Below, one piece after another: positions 4,956-10,399 of a stretch of 10,399 nucleotides of DNA. The DNA comes from an uncultured Shinella sp. (GTDB lineage Bacteria; Pseudomonadota; Alphaproteobacteria; Rhizobiales; Rhizobiaceae). The stretch covers positions 1 to 10,399 of the forward strand of contig CAMPIK010000045.1 of assembly GCA_946886325.1 (NCBI GenBank). Direction: 5' to 3'. Made by a program: the position numbers and the translations under genes. Below the pieces are notes generated by a model that saw only the letters and a program-made list of their open reading frames with translations, had not been told where the DNA came from and did not search any database. Numbering within the stretch: the stretch's first letter is position 1; every line of letters begins with the position of its first letter.

Positions 4956-6068
4956 ATGCCCTGGAGCAATCAGAACGGCGGCGGCGGCCCTTGGGGCGGC
5001 GGCGGCGGAAACAATCAAGGGCCATGGGGGCAGGGACCGAACCGGCCGCGCGGTACCGGCGGCGGCAACGGTGGTCCGCCGGATCTGGAGGAGATCATCC
5101 GGCGCGGGCAGGATCAGTTGAAGAACGTCGTTCCCGGCGGCTTCAACGGCGGCATCGTCGTCATCGCGCTTCTGCTCCTCGGCGTCTTCTGGCTGATGAA
5201 CTCGATCTACACGGTCCAGCCGGACGAGCGCGGCGTCGAACTGCGCTTCGGCAAGCCGAAGGAAGAAATCTCGATGCCGGGCCTGCATTTCCATTTCTGG
5301 CCCTTCGAGACCGTCGAGGTCGCGAAGATCACCGAGCAGCAGCAGAATATCGGCCGCCTTTCGGCCGGCATCGGCAACGAGAACAGCGGCCTGATGCTGA
5401 CCGGCGACCAGAACATCGTCAACGTGCAGTTCTCCGTGCTCTATTCCGTGACCGATCCGCGCGCCTATCTCTTCAATCTCGAAAATCCGGCAGCGACGCT
5501 GCAGCAGGTTTCCGAGAGCGCGATGCGCGAAATCGTCGGGCGCCGCCCGGCGCAGGACATTTTCCGCGACAATCGTCAGGCGATCGCCGAAAGCGTCAAG
5601 ACGACGATCCAGGCCGCGCTCGATTCCTACGGCGCGGGTATCTCGATCAACACGGTCGCCATCGAGGATGCGGCTCCGCCGCGCGAAGTGGCCGATGCCT
5701 TCGACGAGGTCCAGCGCGCCGAGCAGGACGAGGACCGCTTCGTCGAGGAAGCCAACCAGTACGCCAACCAGAAGCTCGGCCAGGCCCGCGGTCAGGCGGC
5801 CCAGATTCGCGAAGAGGCGGCGGCCTATACCGACCGCGTCGTCAAGGAAGCCGAAGGTGAGGCGCAACGCTTCGTGTCGATCTACGATGAATATACGCAG
5901 GCACCCGACGTCACCCGCAAGCGCCTCTTCCTCGAAACGATGGAAGGCGTGCTCAAGAATTCCAAGAAGGTGATCATCGACGAGCAAAGCGGCGGGCAGG
6001 GGGTCGTTCCCTATCTTCCGCTCAACGAGCTCAACCGGTCGCAGCAGCAGACGGGAGGGAACCAGTGA
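4956..6068 (+). CDS. hflK: HflK, subunit of the HflKC modulator of FtsH
   Basis: HflK and HflC form a large membrane-anchored cage with its bulk in the periplasm, which surrounds the AAA+ protease FtsH and controls its access to membrane proteins. This 370-residue protein has a Gly/Pro/Asn-rich cytoplasmic N-terminus (1-42, with repeated GPWG), one membrane segment (about 66-82, GIVVIALLLLGVFWL), then the SPFH/band-7 domain starting at YTVQPDERGVELRFGK and a long charged helical region (about 245-310, rich in AEQDEDRF, QARGQAAQIREEAA). The C-terminus is Gln-rich. I chose ATG 4956 because GAAAGAGG lies five bases upstream and it gives the typical start MPWSNQNGG; an in-frame GTG at 4893 would add 21 atypical residues. 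Its stop overlaps the hflC start. Confidence 0.96.
   Translation: MPWSNQNGGGGPWGGGGGNNQGPWGQGPNRPRGTGGGNGGPPDLEEIIRRGQDQLKNVVPGGFNGGIVVIALLLLGVFWLMNSIYTVQPDERGVELRFGKPKEEISMPGLHFHFWPFETVEVAKITEQQQNIGRLSAGIGNENSGLMLTGDQNIVNVQFSVLYSVTDPRAYLFNLENPAATLQQVSESAMREIVGRRPAQDIFRDNRQAIAESVKTTIQAALDSYGAGISINTVAIEDAAPPREVADAFDEVQRAEQDEDRFVEEANQYANQKLGQARGQAAQIREEAAAYTDRVVKEAEGEAQRFVSIYDEYTQAPDVTRKRLFLETMEGVLKNSKKVIIDEQSGGQGVVPYLPLNELNRSQQQTGGNQ
6053..6058 (+). promoter_or_regulatory. Ribosome-binding site of hflC inside hflK
   Basis: GGGAGG lies near the 3' end of hflK. It is 6 bases before a GTG (6065) and 9 bases before the adjacent ATG (6068), so both starts are physically possible. They differ by one residue. 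Confidence 0.6.
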
Positions 6069-7018
6069 TGGGCAGCCGTTTACCAGCCATTCTCATCGTC
6101 ATCGGTGTTCTCCTGTTCATCGTCTATTCGTCGGTCTTCGTGGTCAACGAACGCGAGCAGGCGATTGTCGTTCGCTTCGGTGAAATCCAGGACGTCCGCG
6201 ACGAGCCCGGCCTCTATTTCAAGCTGCCGTTCACCTTCATGGACGCCGATCGCGTGCAGTACATTTCGGACCAGGCGCTCCGTTTCGACCTCGACGATAT
6301 CCGCGTGCAGGTTTCGGGCGGCAAGTTCTACGAAGTCGATGCTTTCGTGGTCTACAAGATCTCCGATCCACGACGCTTCCGGGTCTCGGTTTCGGCCGAC
6401 CGGGAGTCGGCGGAAGCGCGCCTTCGCACGCGTCTCGATGCGGCCCTGCGCCGGGTCTACGGTCTGCGTGGCTTCGAATCGGCACTCTCCGAAGAGCGCG
6501 CGTCGATGATGCGCGAAGTGCGCGGCGAACTGACCGCCGATGCGGCCAATCTCGGCCTGTCGATCGAGGATGTGCGCATCCGCCGGACCGACCTGACGCA
6601 GGAGGTTTCGCAGCAGACCTTCGAGCGCATGAAGGCCGAACGTCTCGCCGAAGCCGAACTGATCCGTGCCCGTGGTAACGAGGAAGGCCAGCGCCGGCGG
6701 GCAATCGCCGACCGTCAGGTCGTCGAGATCGTCGCAACGGCCCAGCGCGATTCGGAAATCCTGCGCGGTCAGGGCGACGCCCAGCGCAACAAGGTCTTCG
6801 GTGAAGCGTTCCAGCGCGACCCGGCCTTCTTCGACTTCTACCGGTCGATGCGGGCCTATGTCGCGGCGATGGGCGATTCGGACACGACGCTGGTCCTGTC
6901 GCCCAATTCGGAGTTCTTCCGTTATTTCGACAATGCCGACGGCACGATGCAGAACGGTTCAGGAACGATGCCGTCGTCCGACACGTCGAATACGACCCCT
7001 TCGACAGCGGCCGAGTGA
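6068..7018 (+). CDS. hflC: HflC, subunit of the HflKC modulator of FtsH
   Basis: HflC is the partner of HflK in the FtsH-regulating membrane complex. The 316-residue protein begins MGSRLPAILIVIGVLLF, with a single N-terminal membrane segment (about 6-24). The SPFH domain follows at FVVNEREQAIVVRFGEIQDV, then GLYFKLPF, and a long helical region with FERMKAERLAEAELIRARGNEEGQ and ATAQRDSEILRGQGDAQRNKV, which is highly characteristic of HflC. The C-terminal 35 residues are low-complexity Ser/Thr/Asn. The ATG overlaps the hflK stop (TGATG), so the two are translationally coupled, fitting a complex needing matched amounts. GTG 6065 is an alternative start one codon upstream. Length is close to the usual 300-335 residues. 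Confidence 0.96.
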   Translation: MGSRLPAILIVIGVLLFIVYSSVFVVNEREQAIVVRFGEIQDVRDEPGLYFKLPFTFMDADRVQYISDQALRFDLDDIRVQVSGGKFYEVDAFVVYKISDPRRFRVSVSADRESAEARLRTRLDAALRRVYGLRGFESALSEERASMMREVRGELTADAANLGLSIEDVRIRRTDLTQEVSQQTFERMKAERLAEAELIRARGNEEGQRRRAIADRQVVEIVATAQRDSEILRGQGDAQRNKVFGEAFQRDPAFFDFYRSMRAYVAAMGDSDTTLVLSPNSEFFRYFDNADGTMQNGSGTMPSSDTSNTTPSTAAE

Positions 7019-7025
7019 ACCATCG

Positions 7026-7211
7026 ATGGCCGATTTCCTCACGGGAATTGCCTTCTTCCTGATCATCGAGGGGCTGGTGTACGCACTGGCCCCTTCCTTT
7101 TTGGTCGCGATGGCGCGAATTCTGCCTGCAGTTCCGGAGACGCAGTTGCGCGCCTCGGGCCTCGTCGCGATGGTGGCCGGCGTGGCGCTTGTCTGGCTGA
7201 TCCGCGGCTAG
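7026..7211 (+). CDS. DUF2065 small membrane protein (YjeT-like)
   Basis: This 61-residue protein begins MADFLTGIAFFLIIEGLVYA. It has two hydrophobic segments (about 4-22 and 43-59, the second ASGLVAMVAGVALVWLIRG) joined by LAPSFLVAMARILPAVPETQLR. That is the pattern of DUF2065, whose E. coli member YjeT is also encoded beside hflC. It starts 7 bases after the hflC stop, so it is in the same operon. Function is unknown. The conserved position across distant proteobacteria suggests a role connected with HflKC or FtsH, but that is inference. Confidence 0.9.
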   Translation: MADFLTGIAFFLIIEGLVYALAPSFLVAMARILPAVPETQLRASGLVAMVAGVALVWLIRG

Positions 7212-7212
7212 C

Positions 7213-7249
7213 GCGAAAGGCCCTTTCCAACCGCCTTGCGGGCTTTCGT
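7213..7249 (+). terminator. Imperfect hairpin after DUF2065
   Basis: GAAA and GCCC (7215-7223, one bulged G) pair with GGGC and TTTC (7240-7247), closed further by a C-G pair, around a 16-base loop. It starts right at the DUF2065 stop. With no T run it is at best a weak terminator or an mRNA-end stabiliser. The rest of the gap to degP (to 7381) holds no convincing promoter that I can see. Confidence 0.25.
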
Positions 7250-7381
7250 ATTCGCGGGCAAAACTGATGTCGAGCATCGTGCGTAGACAGTCGAAACGGC
7301 GCATTTCGCGACCGATCCCATTTCCGCCTCATCCGCACGGAAGACTGGGGCGAGAGGGTATGATGAAAGAGGGCGCCTGAC

Positions 7382-8935
7382 ATGGCATCGAATGCAACGA
7401 AGACACTGGGCCGGGCCGGCATCATGGCGCTCAGCCTTGCGATAGCAGCGACACCGGCCACACTGCCCCTATCGGCATCGGCCCAGGAACAGGCCCAAAC
7501 ACAGACACAGACACAGACACAAACCGGGCCGGCTTCCGTGGCCGACCTTGCCGAGCGGCTGCTCGATGCGGTCGTCAATATCTCCACGTCGCAGAACGTG
7601 AAGAACGAGGATCGCGCGCCGATCCCGCAGGTGCCGGAAGGCTCGCCCTTCCAGGACTTCTTCGACGAGTTCTTCAAGGGCGACGGCGAGACCGGCCGGC
7701 CGCGCACGGTCAACTCGCTCGGCTCCGGCTTTGTCATCGATCCAGAGGGCTTCATCGTCACGAACAATCACGTGATCGAGGGCGCCGACGACATCGAGGT
7801 CAATTTCGCCAATGGCTCGAAGCTCAAGGCGACGCTGATCGGCACCGACCCGAAGACCGACCTGGCGCTCCTGAAGGTCGAGCCGGTCGTGCCGCTGAAG
7901 GCGGTGCCCTTCGGCGATTCGCGCAAGATGCGCATCGGCGACTGGGTGATGGCGATCGGCAACCCGTTCGGCCTCGGCGGCTCGGTGACGGTCGGCATCA
8001 TTTCCGCGCGCGGCCGTAACATCAATGCCGGCCCCTACGACAATTTCATCCAGACGGATGCCGCGATCAACCGCGGCAATTCCGGCGGGCCGCTCTTCAA
8101 CATGTTCGGCGAAGTGATCGGTATCAACACCGCCATCATCTCGCCCTCCGGCGGCTCGATCGGCATCGGCTTCTCCGTCCCGACGGAACTCGCCGAGAAT
8201 ATCGTCACCCAACTCAAGGAGTTCGGCGAGACCCGGCGCGGCTGGCTCGGCGTGCGCATCCAGCCGGTGACGGACGATATCGCCGAAAGCATCGGCATGA
8301 AGGACGCCAAGGGCGCGCTGGTTGCCGGCGTGATCGAGGGCGGCCCGGTCGATGACGGCTCGATCAAGACCGGCGACGTCATCATCCGTTTCGACGGCAA
8401 GGACGTCGACGAGATGCGCGACCTGCCGCGCGTGGTGGCGGAAAGCCCGGTCGGCAAGGCGGTCGACGTCGTCGTCATCCGCGACGGCAAGGAGCAGACG
8501 GTCAAGGTCACGCTCGGCCGGCTCGAAGACGGCGAGAAGCAACTGGCGCAGGCCGGCGAAACGCCCGAGGCCGACACAGGACAGGCGCCGGAGGGCGAGG
8601 GGACCGACGACCCGGCCACGCAGCCGGAGGCGACGGATGGTGCCGTGCTCGGCATGACGCTCGGCACGCTCGACGATGCGACCCGGCAGAAATTCGGCAT
8701 CGCGGAATCGGTTCAGGGCGTGGTGGTCACCGCCGTCGCGGCAAACTCGGCAGCCGCCGAGCGGCGCATCGAGGCGGGCGACGTGATCGTCGAGATCGGC
8801 CAGGAAGCCGTCAGTTCGCCGGATGCGGTCGTCTCCCGGATCGACAAGCTGCGCTCGGAAGACCGGCGCAATGCGCTGATGATGATTGCCGACAAGACCG
8901 GCGCACTGCGCTTCGTCACCGTGCGCATGGAATAG
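7382..8935 (+). CDS. degP: DegP/HtrA-family periplasmic serine endoprotease (Do family)
   Basis: This 517-residue protein degrades or chaperones misfolded proteins in the periplasm. A signal peptide (about 1-34) ends at SASA-QE and is followed by a (TQ)n tract (40-48). The trypsin-like domain has the full catalytic triad: His130 in TNNHVIEG, Asp160 in PKTDLALLKV, Ser234 in NRGNSGGPL. The two loops around LGSGFVID and GIGFSVP are also typical. PDZ1 spans about 283-380 (GWLGVRIQPV, GPVDDGSIKTGDVIIRFDGK). An acidic, probably flexible linker covers about 383-420, and PDZ2 about 421-514 (GDVIVEIGQEAVSSPDAV). Length is normal for rhizobial Do-type proteases. The ATG at 7382 gives a complete signal peptide, and GAGGG lies upstream. 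Being next to hflKC it completes a membrane and periplasm quality-control cluster. It ends before a strong hairpin. Confidence 0.96.
   Translation: MASNATKTLGRAGIMALSLAIAATPATLPLSASAQEQAQTQTQTQTQTGPASVADLAERLLDAVVNISTSQNVKNEDRAPIPQVPEGSPFQDFFDEFFKGDGETGRPRTVNSLGSGFVIDPEGFIVTNNHVIEGADDIEVNFANGSKLKATLIGTDPKTDLALLKVEPVVPLKAVPFGDSRKMRIGDWVMAIGNPFGLGGSVTVGIISARGRNINAGPYDNFIQTDAAINRGNSGGPLFNMFGEVIGINTAIISPSGGSIGIGFSVPTELAENIVTQLKEFGETRRGWLGVRIQPVTDDIAESIGMKDAKGALVAGVIEGGPVDDGSIKTGDVIIRFDGKDVDEMRDLPRVVAESPVGKAVDVVVIRDGKEQTVKVTLGRLEDGEKQLAQAGETPEADTGQAPEGEGTDDPATQPEATDGAVLGMTLGTLDDATRQKFGIAESVQGVVVTAVAANSAAAERRIEAGDVIVEIGQEAVSSPDAVVSRIDKLRSEDRRNALMMIADKTGALRFVTVRME
7501..7518 (+). repeat. Hexanucleotide tandem repeat (ACAGAC)3 within degP
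   Basis: Three perfect ACAGAC units, flanked on both sides by near-copies (CAAAC and ACAAAC), encode the Thr-Gln tract directly after the predicted signal-peptide cleavage site. The unit is six bases, so slippage would change the number of TQ pairs without shifting the frame. Confidence 0.8.
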
Positions 8936-8966
8936 TCGCGCGACCGGATTGATCAATCGCAACAAG

Positions 8967-8992
8967 ACCTTGCCCGGATGTCCGGGCAAGGT
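8967..8992. terminator. Strong hairpin between convergent degP and GNAT genes
   Basis: An uninterrupted 11-bp stem (ACCTTGCCCGG with CCGGGCAAGGT) encloses an ATGT loop. It lies 31 bases after the degP stop and 24 bases after the end of the GNAT gene on the other strand. Its symmetry lets it act in both directions. T content is modest on either side (TCTTGTTG on the minus strand, TGATTCAAT on the plus strand), so termination is likely but not textbook. Confidence 0.75.
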
Positions 8993-9016
8993 GATTCAAT
9001 AAGTTCCGAGATCGAT

Positions 9017-9586
9017 TCAGGTTTGGCGAGACGATCGCCACGCGTCGCGGTCGATCGCATAGAAGACATGCCGCACGAGATGCGGCTGGTCCTGCGGGAT
9101 ACGCGGATGATCGAAATCCCGCGACGGGTCCGGGCTCATGCCGATCCGCGTCATGACGGCCGTCGACCGGTGATTGCCGGCAACGGCGAAGGAGACGATT
9201 TCCGAAAGCCCGCGATTGGCAAAACCGTAGCCGAGCAACGCGGTTGCCGCCTCCGAGGCATAACCTTTTCCCCAATGTCGCCGCGCAAGGCGCCAGCCGA
9301 CCTCGACGGTGCCATCCGGCACCTGGGGCGCAAGATCGGTGCGGGCGAGGCCGCAGAACCCGACCGGCTCGTCCGTTCCGGCGAGCGCCAGGGCATAGAA
9401 GCCGAAGCCGGAACTGGCGATAATCTGGCGAATGCGGTCGAAGAGCGCGTCCGACTGGCCTCGATCCCGGCGAAAGGGAAAGAAGGCCATGACCTCCGGG
9501 TCCGAATTGATCTCGTGGAAAAGATCCCGGTCGCTTTCGAGCCAGTTGCGCAGCCGCAGCCTCTCCGTCGTGATGATCGTCGTCAC
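9017..9586 (-). CDS. GNAT-family N-acetyltransferase (RimJ/RimL-like)
   Basis: The 189-residue protein fits the GNAT_3 subfamily, which transfers acetyl from acetyl-CoA to an amine, often a protein N-terminus or small molecule. Visible elements are the N-terminal TTERLRLRNWLESDRDLFHEINSDPEVMAFFP (6-37), the beta strand GFCGLAR (77-82), VEVGWRLARRHWGKGYASEA (95-112) with the acetyl-CoA pyrophosphate loop R103-xx-G106-x-G108, and AVAGNHRSTAVMTRIGM (134-150). The substrate cannot be read from sequence. I start at GTG (9586) because it overlaps the serB stop as GTGA and gives the family's usual N-terminus; the same frame continues upstream but only as an out-of-frame reading of serB. No separate ribosome-binding site is clear, so translation probably depends on serB. 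Confidence 0.9.
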   Translation of the reverse strand: MTTIITTERLRLRNWLESDRDLFHEINSDPEVMAFFPFRRDRGQSDALFDRIRQIIASSGFGFYALALAGTDEPVGFCGLARTDLAPQVPDGTVEVGWRLARRHWGKGYASEAATALLGYGFANRGLSEIVSFAVAGNHRSTAVMTRIGMSPDPSRDFDHPRIPQDQPHLVRHVFYAIDRDAWRSSRQT

Positions 9587-10399
9587 GGCAGCGGTTTCGC
9601 GAAATCGGACTTGCGGTAGCCCTGGATATAGAGAAGTGCTGTGAGGTCGCCGTGGTCGATGCGCATCTGCGCCTCGGCGGCAACGGCCGGCTTGGCATGC
9701 AGCGCCACGCCCGATCCCGACAGATGCAGCATGCCGAGGTCGTTCGCCCCGTCGCCCACGGCCATGGCGTCGTCCGGCGAGATGCCGAGCCGGGCCGCGA
9801 TCTCGGTCAGCGCATCGACCTTCGCCTGCTTGCCGAGGATCGGCTCCTCGACCATGCCGGTCAGGATGCCGTCTTCTTCGAGAAGGCGATTGGCGCGATG
9901 TTCGTCGAAGCCGAGTTTCGCGGCGATCTCGCGGGTGAAGACGGTGAAGCCGCCGGAGACGAGCGCCGTATAGTGCCCCTTGGCCTTCATCGTCGCAATC
10001 AGTTCCGGCCCGCCAGGCATCAGGGTGATGCGGTTTTGAAGGACGTCGCCGACGACGGAAATCGGCAGCCCGCGAAGCAGCCCGACCCGCTCCCGAAGCG
10101 CCGGCTCGAAGGCGATCTCGCCGTTCATGGCGCGCGCGGTGATCGCCGCCACCTTGTCCTTGAGCCCGACTTCGGCCGCCAGTTCGTCGATGCATTCCTG
10201 CTGGATCATCGTCGAATCCATGTCGGCGATCAGCATCGCCTTGCGCCGCGTCTCCGCCTGCTGCACGACGAGGTCGATCGGCACGCCGGCGATGGCGGCC
10301 GCAATCGTCTCGCGCGCGGTCGCCGGATCGCTGCCGTCGCGCAGTGCGATGTCGCAGGCGATGCCGTCGGCGAGCCAGTAGAGGCCCGCCGCATCGACC
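9583..10399 (-). CDS. serB: Phosphoserine phosphatase SerB (N-terminus outside window)
   Basis: SerB removes phosphate from phosphoserine, the last step of serine synthesis, in the cytoplasm. The minus-strand frame is open to the right edge: residues like AGLYWLADGIACDIALRD precede the first internal GTG (10284). The start is therefore beyond the window and that GTG is not the start. The HAD motifs are present: DMDST (nucleophile Asp and general acid Asp, 10224-10216 and beyond), SGGF with the motif II Ser, and VGDGANDLGML (metal-binding Asp residues, 9759-9739), with the cap segment QECIDELAAEVGLKDKV between. The alphaproteobacterial SerB is about 295 residues and most of it is visible. The stop overlaps the GTG start of the acetyltransferase, marking a two-gene operon. 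Confidence 0.96.
   Translation of the reverse strand, partial: VDAAGLYWLADGIACDIALRDGSDPATARETIAAAIAGVPIDLVVQQAETRRKAMLIADMDSTMIQQECIDELAAEVGLKDKVAAITARAMNGEIAFEPALRERVGLLRGLPISVVGDVLQNRITLMPGGPELIATMKAKGHYTALVSGGFTVFTREIAAKLGFDEHRANRLLEEDGILTGMVEEPILGKQAKVDALTEIAARLGISPDDAMAVGDGANDLGMLHLSGSGVALHAKPAVAAEAQMRIDHGDLTALLYIQGYRKSDFAKPLP

Noticed and set aside
4953..5987. 344-codon open frame antisense to hflK
   Set aside because: It has no recognisable domain, and hflK on the other strand is certain.
7290..7325. Heat-shock-like promoter before degP (TCGAAA with CCCATTT)
   Set aside because: The spacing of about 20 bases is too long and the -35 lacks the CTTG core.
7360..7380. Six-codon ATG frame just before degP
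   Set aside because: A purine run lies only one base from its ATG, too close to act as a ribosome-binding site, and the peptide is too short to judge.
7469..8989. 506-codon open frame on the minus strand across degP
   Set aside because: It mirrors degP, is full of Asp/Arg/His shadow composition, and crosses the terminator hairpin.

Overview
The window looks like a chromosomal housekeeping segment of an alphaproteobacterium of the Rhizobiaceae (Sinorhizobium/Rhizobium/Agrobacterium/Shinella-like). The evidence is high GC, a circularly permuted two-piece tmRNA gene encoding the tag ANDNYAEARLAA, an alpha-type SspB, DUF4169 and RHH_4 proteins typical of the group, promoters of the form CTTGAC-N17-CTATAT, and the gene run thyA-dfrA-hflK-hflC-DUF2065-degP followed by a reversed serB. 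I see no insertion sequence, prophage, CRISPR array or other mobile element.

Layout. Positions 1-1512 (+) hold the 3' part of a large AsmA-family protein with a long charged coiled-coil tail. Positions 1538-3145 (-) are a leftward unit read from the right: ssrA promoter, permuted ssrA (about 3110-2751), sspB, a DUF4169 protein and a small ribbon-helix-helix protein. Divergent from ssrA and starting at about 3246 (+) are a promoter, thyA, a possible 17-codon leader ORF and dfrA. After a 239-base gap with its own promoter come hflK, hflC and a DUF2065 membrane protein (4956-7211), then a DegP/HtrA protease (7382-8935). A strong 11-bp hairpin separates degP from a convergent pair on the minus strand: a GNAT acetyltransferase and serB. 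serB runs off the right edge, so its N-terminus is missing.

How the genes work together. Two themes share the region. Proteostasis: tmRNA tags stalled nascent chains, SspB carries tagged chains to ClpXP, HflK/HflC regulate the FtsH membrane protease, and DegP handles misfolded periplasmic proteins. One-carbon and serine metabolism: ThyA makes dTMP and dihydrofolate, DHFR recycles the dihydrofolate, and SerB makes serine, the main one-carbon donor. The points I find most worth a second look are tmRNA placed directly upstream of the adaptor that reads its tag, and a leader ORF with a strong ribosome-binding site whose stop overlaps the TTG start of dfrA. No wholly new system is evident; most of the window is conserved core genome.
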